Source of the DNA: Erythrobasidium yunnanense
Lineage: Eukaryota > Basidiomycota > Cystobasidiomycetes > Erythrobasidiales > Erythrobasidiaceae
Reading direction: 5' to 3'
Assembly: GCA_001600175.1 (NCBI GenBank)
Contig: BCJC01000004.1
Coordinates: 1,550,001 to 1,614,000, forward strand
Length of the DNA: 64,000 nt
Positions 38,294-52,840 of this stretch are shown here, one piece after another. The position numbers were made by a program, and so were the translations under genes. Numbering within the stretch: the first letter of the stretch is position 1; every line of letters begins with the position of its first letter. The notes under the pieces were generated by a model that saw only the letters and a list, made by a program, of their open reading frames with translations, made no database searches and was not told the DNA's origin.

Positions 38294-41200
38294 ATGGCGG
38301 ATGCAGGGGGCTACCTGTTCTCAGACGGCGAAGATGACAGCAACGGCAACGCGATAGCAGACCTTGAGAATCCCGATGTCATTCCAGACTCATCCGACGA
38401 AGGCGACCTCGAGGCGCTTGATTTGGCCATAAACGAGCAAGTCGCGGTCCTTCCCAGCGAAGACAAACCACCAGGAATCAACACAAGTAGTAGTAAACCA
38501 GACTCACTTGTCTCCCGGGGTGAGTTGCGGCTGTCTCCTCCGTTGAAGCACGCGAATGCTTTGTTTATCGACCTTGTTTTCCCCGTCCGCAAACAGCCAT
38601 CAAGGGCTACAATCTCAACACGAGCATAGTAGAAGACTCTAATGGCACCGTGGACCCTCGAAATCTCGTCGTCGCGCCGGCAGTTCTGGACGTCCCTACA
38701 TCGACCAGCTCCGCCGCGACAGATGTCACTGAAAAGCTCTCGACACAAGCTATCCAGCGCCTACGCAATGGAGAATCCACGTCTGAGGGCACTTCTGTGA
38801 CCGCATCGACCTCGCTAGCTACTTCCTCTGGCCGTACTACACCTGCTCCTCCTGTTCAGCCGGAAGATCCGCATGTGCCAGACGAGCCCAGAAGCGATGA
38901 CTTCGTACGTCAGATGCAAGCGCGTGATGCCAACCGTCCTAGACCACGCAAGACTGTCCAAGTCCGGCAAGAGAAAGAAGCGGAAAAGGCCAAAAGTACC
39001 AGCAGCGCACCCACTTCGAAGGCTTCAAGCTCTAAAGCTTCTACTGAACCGATACAAATAGCAGGTACATCAGATGATGAGATGCTTTTGGCGCCGAATA
39101 GCACGACAAGCGAACTTCGTAAAACTTCCAAGTCCTCTACCAAATCATCCGCGTCCACTTCAGCTAAAGATGTCAACACCTCCACAAAGTCGAAGAATGC
39201 AAGCAAGTCTTCGAAGCGGAAAATAGCCGATTCCGAAGATGAGGACGATGAGAACAGCTGGATGCTAGATGTACAGAAAGCACAAGCAAAAGAGGAGGAA
39301 GATGACGACGACTTTGATGCTAAGAAAGGCACAAGTGCAAAGGATAGATGGAACAAGAACAAAAGCCAAGGCAAGGAGACTACAAGGAAGAACAGCAAGG
39401 GCAAAGCCAAAGAGACCAAAGCGAAGCCGGACCCGAAGAAGAAGAACAAGTATACAGATACCTTCTATGACGATGATACAGGCTCTGAAGCTCCTGCTCG
39501 TGGCAGTTCAGCGGGTCCAGTGCCGGTGCGCAGGAATACGCCTCGCAGAGGTAAAGCTGCAGCTCCCGCTGCGAAGGTCATCATACCGGACGAGGAAGAG
39601 GCCAGTGATGTCCCGGAAGTAGCAGCGCCCACAAAGGCACGACCGGCGGCGAAGAAAGCGCCTGCCAAAGAGAAGAAGGGAGACAAGCAGCCGCGATCTG
39701 CTGAATTTGTCGATGACGAGGACATGGAGGATGATACGAAGGATGGAAAGGCGGAGGAGAAGGAAGCATGGCTAGAAAAGAAAATACAGGATGACCCAGA
39801 GGAGAAAGTCGTGACCGTCAAGGCAACAGTGGGATCGACCAGAAAGCCATCGAAGACGTACAGCAAGCGAGACAAGGCCAAGCAACAACAACCGAAGAAG
39901 TCTCGCAACATCATTCAATCAGATGACGAAGAGGAGGGTGACGATAACGACGGGAGCGAAGTACTCCAGCCCCTAGCTTTGAATGGCAAGGCAGCTCCAC
40001 CTTCGAAAGACTCTGCTATGGAAGTGGAAGAAACGCCTATAGCGATCAGCCGTCCGAATTCAGCTGCTAGTTCGACCTCCTCCAAGAAAAGTCGTATAGA
40101 GGTCGTCGTGTACAATACTAAGAAGAAGAATACTGGTTCAGCGCCAGTCTCTACAGGCAAGAAGGCGGTAGAAGTCCAGTCTGCCCGCAAAGACAGTACC
40201 GAAAGCGCTCTCAGCGACTTACCTCTTGACGACAAGGAAAGTGAAGAAGAAAAGGAAGAATTATCAAAAGCTGAACCAGCAGTGACCACGGCTGTCAAGG
40301 CTACGGCTAAGCCTTCATCAAGTGACAAGTCATCCGGTAAAGAGAACGTCAAGAGCAGCAAGAAACCAGCTTCGAAGGCTAAAGAGATTGCATCGAAACC
40401 AGCGCCCAAAAAGAAAGCAGCTGTAGTGGAGTCGGAGGAGGAGGAGAGCGATGAAGACGATGGTGCAGATATTAGTGAAGCGGAAGAGAGCGACGACGAA
40501 GCCGAAAAGGCAAGCAAAAAATCGAAGGCAAAGGCAACCAAGCCGGATGCAAAGGCCGACAAATCCAAGACAGCAGCTCTGAAGGCGACTGCCAAGGAAA
40601 GTAGTGTAAGCACGCCCAAGCAGCCTACACCGAAGAAGGTACGTACGCCTTCCGATCTTTCGATGGATGCGGCTCAGCGATTCCTTACAGAACCTTCCGC
40701 AAGCACTCACAACCAAAGATGCCAACTCGTCGGCGAAAGCGACGCCCATATCCGCGAAAGGCGCTTCGACTAAGACAGTCGAAGCGAAGCCGATGCCCAC
40801 AGGTGAGTTTCGGCACAAGACACAGTGGAGCGCATTCCATGCTGACGTCTTCTATCAGGCTTTCTTGGACTCGTCTCCAAGTTCGGCGGGGGACTTGGTG
40901 TCCGCACATCTGGCTTATCGAAAACAAAGCGAGTGCCCTCTTTGCTGAACTTCATTGGTCCTGCGCCGGCGAAACGGCCCCCTTTGCCACCTGGTGAGCA
41001 TTTCGAGGTATCGGAGTGGATGTAGCCCTAATGATAGCTTTGTGCACAGCGCCCGTCCGCAAGCCGAAGAAGGGCGAAGAAGTCTACTCGGACGATGATA
41101 TGGAAGAGAAGAGAGACCAGCCTGAAGGTGAATTACTTCCGCCAATGATTGTCTAGAAGAGACTGACAATCGCCGCAGAATGGTGGGATGCCGAAGATTA

Positions 41201-41369
41201 CCATGCCTGGGAGACCCGGAAACGAAAGCGTGCAAAAGCGCGCGGCGAGATCGATTCAGACGAAGAAAGAGAGCTAAGTAAGAAGAAGAGCAGGAAGGCT
41301 CGCACAGACGCTGGGATGGGAAGCGCAGCTCCAGCCGAGGTGGCGCACGAAGAGCATTTCAGTGATTAG
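38294..41369 (+). CDS. Large disordered Lys/Ser/Glu-rich protein, nuclear type
   Basis: Six exons (38294-38519, 38597-40638, 40691-40802, 40859-40993, 41050-41127, 41179-41369) give 927 residues. I do not recognise the family. Most is charged and disordered, with alternating acidic blocks and Lys-rich blocks (SKSSKRKIADSEDEDDE, KKNKYTDTFYDDD, EEESDEDDGADISEAEE), the pattern of nuclear or nucleolar chromatin-associated proteins. The small 3' exons encode a more ordered tail: GFLGLVSKFGGGLG, KRVPSLLNFIGP followed by PPLPP, then WWDAEDYHAWETRKRKR and a final acidic/basic end. That tail is the place to look for homologues. A replication or chromatin role is only a guess from composition. Confidence 0.75.
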
Positions 41370-41519
41370 ACGGCAGAAGAAGCGGTATATATCTTTCGAT
41401 CTTCATCCCTTGTTATCATTTTATTATTACCCTTTTGCTATCCTGTCACTGTTGCTGTGCCAGTATGCCATGACTGTCAATGTGCAGAGCTATACATGTT
41501 GTCCCTCTACCTTCTGGTC

Positions 41520-44230
41520 TCACCCGCTGGGATCATACTTTGCAAACGCCTTCTTGAATTTCTGACAGTCTGCAGCCTCCTCGTCGTCGCTCTTCGCGCA
41601 TGCTTTCCAGTCTGCTCTTGCCGGAATGCCAAGTATTAGCGACATCGTGGCTCTGTGAAGATGATTCATCAGACGCGATTTCCCGCCGAATCGTTTATAT
41701 TGCTTACCTGCCAAACTGCAGATTAAACCGTTCGCCCAGCTTGATGCGATGGACGAGCCGCATGCCGTCGCCCAGCGTAGCCATGAAGTAGTTCCCGCTT
41801 TCCTTGATGAGGTCCAGCTCCTTCATCTTATCAGCATCCTCTTCCTGCGATCCTAGGTCCAAGAAGTTATATCCCTCTCTTCTTCCCTCTTCCACGAACA
41901 AGCGCTTCGCATCTTCCGCCTGTCCTTTCGACACAGGACATATCTGAATATGTGCATGACCAGATTTACTGCCCGGCCCAGAGCGAGAGACTTCCCATGA
42001 TATAGGCACACAGCCGTATTCTGCATAACATGAAGCGAGCGTTTTCGTATAAGCTGCTATCTCGGCATGTATTGGCGCTGAGAGCTCGTCGGGCACTGCG
42101 GAAAGCGTAGGATAATGGGCGATCTGCATTGAGTATATTAAGGAGCGTTCCTTGGAGAAACAAGGGCAGGATCATGCTCACCGGTATGATCAGACAATGA
42201 CCACCACCGGGCACAGGAGACGCTTGATCATCCGCATCTGGTAGCTGCCCTTTCGGTAGTGTAAGGTATGTTTCCGCTCCTATGCTGGCTATGAGATGTT
42301 TTGTGACTTTCGGATTCGACAAGCAGAACCAGCACTCGTCGGCTGTGGTACATCACCACACAGCATCAGCTTCATGGACTTGAACTTTCGCTGAAGGAAA
42401 GGACAAACGACTTACGCGCTATTTCCTTGGCTGGTCCTTTGCCTTTATGGTCTCCAGAATTTTCCGCCATCGGACAGTCTTGTATCCAATGTCCGGAGAT
42501 GTTACACAACCGACACACATAGCTGTCAGGCGGCGGTGCGCGTTTCTTGCCGTCTCTGCTGGGTCCTCCTCGTGCATTGGCGGGCGTCTCGATCTTCTCC
42601 GGGCAGTCCTGTTGAAGTCCAATATGAGCGATCTGACATCGAGTGCCAAACGTGCCAAGAAGGTGCATACCTGAATGAAATGGCCGGGTACGCCACATAT
42701 CTTGCATTTGTACGATTGCGGAGGTTCGCCGTGTTTCTTCTTTCTAGCATCTCCGCCCTGTCCGCCGTTTGCGAAGATATAGCTTCCACCATTCTCATCT
42801 GCGTCATTCGGGTACGTCCGCTTGATTCCTCTTTGTCCATTCGATGATGAAGCGGAGGAAGAGGAAATGTCGAATGGGTAGGGTGTGACGTTACTTGGGA
42901 TCTCTTGAGATTGTTCTTTCGAGGAAGGAGAGATTGAGAATGCGTAGAACCAGCGTTGTTTGGTCGGGTTGCCGAATTGGCCCAATGATAGGAAGCGAGT
43001 TGCTCTCTGTTGTTGCTGCTGCTGTTCTCCATCTCCGCTGACCATCGAAGGATAGACGAATGGTTCTCTTTCCCAGAAAATGTTCTCGTTCCCTACAAAC
43101 GCATATTTTGGCCTTGCTTTATTCAGCAGGCCCTGTAAAGCAGGAATGGCTTTCTCCTCGATAGATGATTTGGAAATGGTCTCGCTAAGAACCTTCTCGC
43201 TGTACCGCATGACTTGAGACGGCCAGCTATTGAGGAGAAGAATGTCGACGTTGGCTATTGAGGCGGAATTCTGAAAGGCTGAGAGGGCGGAAGAAGTGAA
43301 GTAGGGCGAGTCGGCGGGTAGAAGGGAAGAGGATGTATAGTGTTCTAAGGAGAAAGAGCCGCCAAAGACGGCGAGTTTCAGGCCGGAGGAGAGGGTGAGG
43401 ATAGCTTGCTTGCCTGTACGTACAGAGTAGAGGCAGGAAGTCAGTATTGCATGCTTTCAAGTGACTCGAAGATTTGGAAATGCGATAGAGTTGATGGTCT
43501 CATATTAGATCAAGACTGTAAGCAGTGGGCAAGCCAAAGCAGCCTGGTGCATTGAGAACAAGCACTACTTCCGTTTTCCACCGATTGACTACAGCACTCG
43601 CGCCGGTTGCTATTGAAAAAGCCTTCCTGACGATATTTGCTGTGATCAACTGCAAGAACAGGTTTCATGCTTGCGTAGAGTGATCAAGCTGCCTGACCCA
43701 AAGTGAGGTTTCCCTCTCCTTTCGCGCGTTGTAAAGGCGCGGCTCTCTTTTCAAGTGTATTTATGGATACCCTCACGCACGAATGCAGAGAATATCCATC
43801 CTTAAACATCATTGAAGTGTGTGGAATTGGGGAGAGTTACGAAGGAAAGTCGGAAGGCAGCTCACCAAGGAAGCTGAGAGTATCAGTGACCTGACCATTA
43901 TCCTTCTGCGACTTGTCTAGAATGGTAGATGGTAGCAATCTATCTCCCTGATAGAAGTAGGTCGGGATAGGAAAAGCCAGAGATCCATCGAGCAAGGCAG
44001 CAGCTTCTTCATTGGCAGTAGTCTCTTCGCTCTTGAACAGATCTCCTAGACAGAGTATGCATGTAAATGGACCATGCTTGTCGTTGATGTTGCTGGCTTT
44101 TGCAACGAGACTGGACAGAGAGCCGGCGTTGGATCCAAAGACGAGGCTGTAAATCACATTGATACATCAGCTTACATCTTCCTCATCGTTTCAACGTTCT
44201 TCTTCCTTACACCTTGTCCTTGCTGGCCAT
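41520..44230 (-). CDS. DRN1: Drn1/CWF19L1-like protein (CwfJ domains, zinc knuckles)
   Basis: Cofactor family of the lariat debranching enzyme, acting in intron turnover in the nucleus. Seven exons (44230-44211, 44146-43866, 43413-42671, 42608-42416, 42342-42182, 42123-41708, 41652-41520) give 648 residues. The N-terminus is a metallophosphoesterase-like fold (KVLVFGSNAGSL, CILCLGDLF, LKLAVFGGSFS). Two CCHC zinc knuckles follow (CKICGVPGHFIQDC, CRLCNISGHWIQDC), the first split by intron 3. Then comes CwfJ domain 1 with DECWFCLSNP and PGGGHCLIIPIAHYPTL (HIT-like) and CwfJ domain 2 (SGHAHIQICPV). Intron 2 (43865-43414) is 452 nt, roughly eight times longer than any other in the gene. The gene is divergent from TRS130 across 122 bp. 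Confidence 0.93.
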
Positions 44231-44352
44231 AATCAATGTATCTTGAATGAATGGACAAGAAGCAAGCTTGGACAACGACAACTCAGAAGATGACAAGATA
44301 ACGATGATATGATGAAGAAACAGCAACAAGAACAACGACGATATCGGCGAAC
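44231..44352. promoter_or_regulatory. Shared divergent promoter of DRN1 and TRS130
   Basis: 122 bp between start codons of two divergent housekeeping genes. No clear motif. Control of both genes from here is inferred from geometry. Confidence 0.35.
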
Positions 44353-47300
44353 ATGACAGATGCAAGCTCTGGAAATGCGAACGCGGCCAACAACCACCGG
44401 GTCATCGTGTCGCTAGCCTTCATCCCATCATCCACAGCAGCTCCCAGCTTGACATCCTCTTTAACTTCTGACTTCAATGCACATCTCCCTTTGACTGACT
44501 TGCAATGGAAGAGCTCGTCGCGCGGAACCCAGAGGACCATCGAACGGCTATCACTGGATTTCAGACCCTTTGCAAGCTTGCTCGCAGATGAGGCTACTCC
44601 AAAAGCGCAGATCCCAATCTCCCTACTCTCCAAACCCTACCTCCATATTTTGTTTATAGCCTGCGACGACAATGAGGTGTATAGAACGACTGTCAGGCCG
44701 GACATCAGACAATGGATGGATGCAGTCAATCGCAAAGCAGGAGCAAACAAGACTAGCATAGAATGGCTCATGGTACACGTCACAACACAGAAGTCCGGGC
44801 CAAAGAAGTTCTACCAGACGAAAGGTAGTGTATTCGATAAGATCAGGGCAGACTTTAACCATACGAAACGGGATAGAGTCGTGCAATTACCTAGACCACA
44901 ATCGCCGAACGAGGCAGCTATCCTCAAGTCGGATGTTCAGAAGAATACAGATGAGGATCAGGCATTGTGGAAGGAGTTCTTGGTCAAAGTGAAAGAAAGT
45001 ATCGTATCGGCTTTCGATACAAACTTCACAAGCTATGAAGAGGATGTCCGCAAGGTGGATGCTCAGCGACAAATGCCAGGCTGGAACTTCTGCACCTTCT
45101 TCATCCAGAAGGTGAGACCGGACTTCAATACATCTATTCGCAAGCTGGTCTAACTGATTGCGGTATCCAGGAAGGCCTCGCACACTCTTTCGAAGCTATG
45201 AATCTCCTCGAAGACGCACTAGTACAGTACGACGAGCTCGAAGCGTCCTACACTCTGTCCGCTCGCACGTCCAGTTTGACATGGTTCAAAAGCCTCGGCG
45301 GCACCTCACCCGGAGACGAGTGCCTATCGATCTTCGATGCCAACAGCAAACCTTTCCGAAAGCTCATCGTGCAGAACGAGATCACTATCTTCGATTTCCG
45401 GATATACCTTTTCGGGAGACAGGCTGCGCTCGTATGTGCGCTGGGGCAGATAACGGAGTTGGCGAGGAGAGCTACGCCTTTCATTCATTCCATGGCGAAG
45501 ATGCTGCGTGCGCGTGATGTGAGCTGCACCTCGTTTCCGAAGCCGTCCATAGGCCTTCACTAACAATTATCTTATATGTCAGGGCGCTCTCAAACCACAC
45601 TTTGCAGAGATATGGATCTACAGCGCATGTCTGGACGTGATCCAGAAATGCCAAAAGATGTGCACAACACGCAAGCTCAATCCCGCCGCTCAACCCGATC
45701 TTCTTCCCCTTCTGGCAGGCTTATATGAAGTTGCTGTTCGGCAGCTTGAGAAGTTGGGCATGCATTATGGATACTTGCCCAGGAAACATCCGTTCTTGAT
45801 GAGTGCGAATGTGATCAAGGATATCCCTGAGACGGACGAGGAGAACTGCGACGGGAATGAGGGAAAACGGGCAATTGAGTGTGCGAGAGAAGATTTACAG
45901 CTGGCGCTCAAGGATCAGATTGGGTATGATATGAAATATAGAGAATTACTGGAGAGGACACTGGAAGCGTGGAATGGTAGTTTAAGATTGAGGAACGCTG
46001 CAAAGGTCAGGGCTACGATAGCAGCCTTTGAGCAGTGAGTCGAACCTTTCTCAGACCTGGCCGCCCAGATGAACTGATGAAGGACGAATATCTAGATGCC
46101 GGCAGCGAAACAGCCAGGCCGAGGATATCTACTCGACCTTACACTCGAATTACTCAAGCTCACACTGGACAGCAATCGAATCCCAGCTTCTCGTCCAGTC
46201 TATCCACTTACAAGACTCGCTCTCTCGACCTCGGGATAGACTTCTTTCAACACTCGCTCTCGTGCGTACAGGGCTCGAAGCCGGTTCCTTAACATGGACA
46301 CTAGGCCGTGCCTTCTTCGGACACGGAGAACTACGGTCGGAAAGTGTTATTGCGAGAGACTTGATGGGTACCGTAAGAGATCTGAGTGCGACATTGGAGA
46401 AAGACTTCGCGGTCATGGCTTTTCCCGTCTTCGAGACTGATATTGAGGAAATACATGCGGGCACGCTGGAAGAAGAGGAAGGAGTATCTGTCCTGGTCAA
46501 GATTCTGAACCATCTGCCGACGGTATGAGTCCTTCTTACCATCGTTTCTAAAGGTGTGTAGGGATTGACCCATTATCGCCCTTGCCATCGCAGGAGCTCG
46601 ACATTGATGAAGTCAGGCTCAAACTCGTTAATACTGCCGGAGAACCGCTCTGGCTATCGAGCGCTTCAAGCACTAAAATCAGCTTGAAGCCTGGCAAGAA
46701 CGTTGTTCAAACCGCATCGTTAGTACGTCTTTCCCCTCTCCACTGTGGCCCCGGGACAATCTGATCGCGTATCTCTACAGGCCTCAGTGACGGGCACATA
46801 CGCTCTTGACATCTCTCAACTCCGACTTTCCCGCACAGTCTTTCAATATTCACATCGGACAAGCTTGCAGCGGAACCTACCGTTCAACAAGGATGTTCTG
46901 ATAGCTACTAAACAGCCCATTGTCGTCTTCGGTCACGATAGAAGAGCTGTAGAGCTTGATCTCGAGGAATCTGGCGAGAGTACGTATCAAGTGACTAAGA
47001 TGAGGATAACGATCGGCTGACTGCTTTGATCAACGTATAGCATACTTGGATAGACCAAGAGATATCATCCTCGTCATCTCTCCTGGAAGAAGTCACCTCA
47101 GCAAGCTCACTTTACATCTTCAAGAGCCACCTGGCAAGATCAGCTTTCTTCTGTCTTCGGTCCAGGCTTTGAGCACAGGATGTGAATCAATTGCATCCTC
47201 TCCTCACATGCATGTGTACTGACGTTGGACTATCAGCCTGTATCCTGAAAGTCGTTGATGGCGCACTGGAGATCAGCGAGATCGAGCTCTCTGAGCCTAT

Positions 47301-48841
47301 TCGGCTCCGGTTGCCCTTCGAGATCTTTACCCAAGAAGCCTATGCTACTGTAAGTGTTTCAGTTGTCGAGCTCCTATGTTTCACAACTAAGCATGCGAAT
47401 TATATGCTACTCAGGTTCCTGTACAGCTCGAATACACGACTAAGAACCGACCAGATTACAAAAGACAGCTTCGAAGCACACTCAGAATAAAACTAGCATT
47501 ACCACTATCGGTCAATGTTCAGGATTTTCTACGAGACGATTTGTGCGTCCACAAATCTGCACATGCTCCCAAGGCAGACTGACAGTTGAATATGTCTCGC
47601 AGCATCCTCTCGCGCTTCACGGTATCGGCCGATTCTGCTATTCCTCTACGCATCCAGAATGCAGAATTACAAGAATCCGCTGGACTGAAAGCCGTTTCTG
47701 CCAGGCGGAAAAGGAATGAGAGCCTGGTCAGCTATAAAAGCCCTGGATAAAGAGAAGAAGCTTACCTCATCTCCCTCGTCAGACCATACACCGAACTCTG
47801 CCTGCTACTTTCATCTTCCGGATCAGCAAAGACGGGACCTCATCCTCTGCGAATATTTCAGAATCGCGCTTGCGGATGAATATCAAGTATCGAAGCTATG
47901 AGCATGAGCTGCAACACTTACTCCGGAATCATATCTTGGCTATTTTCGAAAAGCACGATCAAACTGTCTCCAAGCGGATGAGCAAAGCTATCATTGCTGG
48001 AATAATAGCTTCACATCCTTCACTAGCGACGCTCGATCTAATCAACGCTGAGCAACCGAATCTGGGCACGTTCGAGGAAGCTATCTGGAAGGACAGGCTG
48101 GCTGTATATTGGAGAAGCAGCGCTGAATGGGATGCGTTACGGGGCTGTCTGGTAGAAATCTACGAAGTATGTACTGGTCTCTCAATGCGACGCAAATTGA
48201 ATGCTGACGGGACTGTTGACAGACACCCGTGTCTACTGCGCCGCTCGGTGAACTACCTTGGCATCTCCTATCCATTCCTTTCGAGGTGCCCTCTGTTGCA
48301 GTAAGCTTAAACTTACACTACTATGTATTTGTACAGCATACTCACGATGTATGTGCAGATTTACAACCGCGTGTCTCTCGAACTCCCCTCTCCCCTCTCT
48401 TTCCCTCTACAAGTTGGCAACTTCATCGATGTCAAGATCCACATCACTACTTCTTTCAGATGGGCCAATCCAGCCGAGCAGCGAGACATGCAGTCTTTGG
48501 CATCTGGCCAGCGCATGCTGTACGACATCAGTACGCGCTCGAACGACTGGCTTATCAATGGGCGCGCCAAAGGCGAGTTCTACGCTACTGAAGGAAGCAA
48601 CAATACTATCGCGCTTTCTTTGTCGCCTATCCGACCGGGAAAGCTGTTCGTCCCATCTATCACTGTCTATCCACTTCCGCAACCTGGCCAGCCTGTTCCT
48701 ACAGCTGTTGGTGTGTACAATACTTTACCTAGCTGCGAGACATTCCAAGAGAACGCAGCTACGAGTGTGCTAGTTGTGCAACAGGATTATGGAAGGTCAC
48801 AAGTCTGGATAGACAGGGCCGAAGGCGTCGTCGCAGTGTGA
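44353..48841 (+). CDS. TRS130: TRAPPII complex subunit Trs130/TRAPPC10
   Basis: Golgi tethering complex subunit, part of the exchange factor for Ypt31/Rab11. Thirteen exons (44353-45111, 45171-45518, 45583-46034, 46096-46522, 46594-46722, 46781-46979, 47041-47181, 47237-47349, 47415-47542, 47603-47726, 47783-48166, 48223-48300, 48359-48841) give about 1254 residues, the usual length. Recognisable parts are the N-terminal KPYLHILFIACDDNEVYRTT and FFIQKEGLAHSFEAMNLLEDAL with YDELEASY, a helical solenoid, and a C-terminal beta-rich half (GTYALDISQLRL, VGNFIDVKIHITTSFRW). Intron 10 is the weakest call: donor gtcagc at 47727 is poor, but it is the only way found to reach the next conserved exon (PATFIFRISKDG). 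Confidence 0.9.
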
Positions 48842-49115
48842 TACCTTGAAGTATATCAGTCAATAGTATGTATACAAGTGTCGTTGTCTCAGTAGCAGTC
48901 TTATCAGATATCATGACAAATCCTCTGATAACGGAGCCCCGCGGCTAGCTACGCTGCTCCGCTAGCTTCTCCAGCCGGTGACGAGCAAGTCGCGACAAGC
49001 GAGAAGCGAGAAACGACTTCTTCTTCTGGTGACCAACTCGAACTTCGCACTTGCATCGCATATCGTTGCATTGCAGCTTGTCTTCTTCCCTTGACACAGT
49101 TCCGGCAAGACGAGA

Positions 49116-51375
<2,260 letters not shown>

Positions 51376-51612
51376 ACGACAGCTAGAGAACTGAAAGCAT
51401 CTAGAACCAACTTGAATGTTCGCATAAACATGGGAGAGCGTGTGTGCCTCGCAGTTGCTTCTCCTCGTGTATTGCCCTAGCGCGGGCTCTCCTCGTCAAG
51501 CGCGGAGGCCGTCGCGACAATCCCATCATCCGTCAACCGAGTGGATTGCTCTTCGCTCCTTGCTTCTGCTCCATCCACTTCTCTTCACGTCACTCAATAC
51601 TATACAGCAGCC

Positions 51613-52508
51613 ATGACTCTCAAAGGACACTGGTGAGCAGCAGCCATGGCTGACAATTGGATGACGCTGCGAGCTGAAAGTTGACGGTGTGTCGTTCGCG
51701 CGCAGCCTCTGCGGAGATTCTACATTCACCGTTCGTACTCTATACTCATGGCTGGATGGCCTGGCTTGCCTTTCTGCTTGCGACGCGTTCCTGACTTTTT
51801 CCTATCTCCGCTTTTCCCAGGTCGACATCGACCTCAAGGATGCTACCATCGGCGCAGAGTGGGCAGACATGTCCCACGACGTACAATAACATATACTGAT
51901 TCAGAATGTCGTGTTCCCAGCCACTGCGACGCCTGCCAGAGACAGTCTGGATCAGCCTACAGTCTGGTCCTCGTCGCTCCCAGAGACAAAGTCAAGATCA
52001 ACGGACCTGTAAAGGATTACGCAAAGAAGGGCGACTCTGGAAACGATGTTCACCGAATCTTCTGGTGAGTTGGCTCTTTCTTCAAACTGTCACCGCGCCG
52101 GCCACCAGCTAAAATTATGCTTGCTTTGTAGCGGAAACTGTGGTTCCCGTAAGATAGAATAGAGGCCTAAATGCTGGTCAGAATGCTGACCGTCGCGCAC
52201 TTCTTCAGCCATCGCACACGCTCCCGATGCCGCTAAGGACATCATCGCCATCAAGGTAAACCTTCTCCGTTCTCTCTTAGCGATCTCACATACTGACAAG
52301 GATGTACTCTACAGGCCGGCTGCCTCGACAGAGAGACCAAGCAGCAGCTCAAGATCAACATTGATATTTGTAAGCAGACCTCCCTTATCCAAAAAACCCT
52401 CCACACAGCACTGATTATGATACTATCCATCTAACAGACACCCAAGACAAGCTGCCAGCCGTCACCCAGGAGGCTCCCAAGGCTTTCAAGGGTATGCCCG
52501 AGCACTAA
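51613..52508 (+). CDS. GFA/CENP-V domain protein
   Basis: Small zinc-binding protein of the glutathione-dependent formaldehyde-activating (GFA/Mss4-like) family. Eight exons (51613-51632, 51706-51730, 51821-51858, 51921-52064, 52132-52148, 52209-52255, 52315-52369, 52438-52508) give 138 residues. The zinc ligands appear in order: GHCLCG across intron 1, HCDACQRQSGSAY, and FCGNCGSPIA across introns 4 and 5. Several exons are tiny (20, 25, 38, 17 nt). The third intron is the least sure: donor gtgggc at 51859 with acceptor ttcccag was chosen because the nearer acceptor at 51905 breaks the frame. No catalytic function can be claimed; many members have unknown substrates. Confidence 0.82.
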
Positions 52509-52840
52509 ATGCCGGCAAACCAAAGAGTGCAATAGCTGCCATGCCTAGCGTCAGGACAGCATGTTGAAATGAAGCAACTGAGCGCAACTAAGCCTGTGGC
52601 ACAAAAAGATTTTGATGGACCGTTCGCTTCTATCGTCCAGCTGATATAGCTTTTAGAAGGTCCCCAGACTGACCACTCAAATACCCAGCTAGTCTACTAA
52701 GCTAATCATGAAAGACAAAGGTCGCTGGCCTGCAGAAAGGTCAAAGACCCCCTTTTTCAGCTTGAACACTCCCTCCCTGCCGACCACAGGCTGAGGACCC
52801 TGTTCAACGTCTACCCCTACGTTGGACATACTCACGGGCG
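52509..52840. other. Intergenic stretch before the zinc-finger array
   Basis: 332 bp holding the GFA gene 3' flank and the promoter of the first array gene. A C-rich/T-rich tract (ccccctttttc) lies near 52748. No coding signal. Confidence 0.45.

Noticed and set aside
38910-39914. Long Ser/Phe-rich minus-strand frames
   Set aside because: They are complements of Glu/Lys/Ser codons in the disordered nuclear-type gene; such tracts always leave the opposite strand open.
38294-41369. Possible replication factor C large subunit
   Set aside because: The Lys-rich N-terminus looked similar at first, but no BRCT or AAA+ ATPase motifs (Walker A/B) are present.
43703-43894. Small plus-strand frame inside the long Drn1-like intron
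   Set aside because: Short, no start context or domain, and it runs into the antisense of a coding exon.
48900-49115. GC-rich stretch with agctag repeats, checked as a tRNA or structured RNA
   Set aside because: No A/B box pair and no cloverleaf could be folded by eye; treated as the alpha-glucosidase promoter region.
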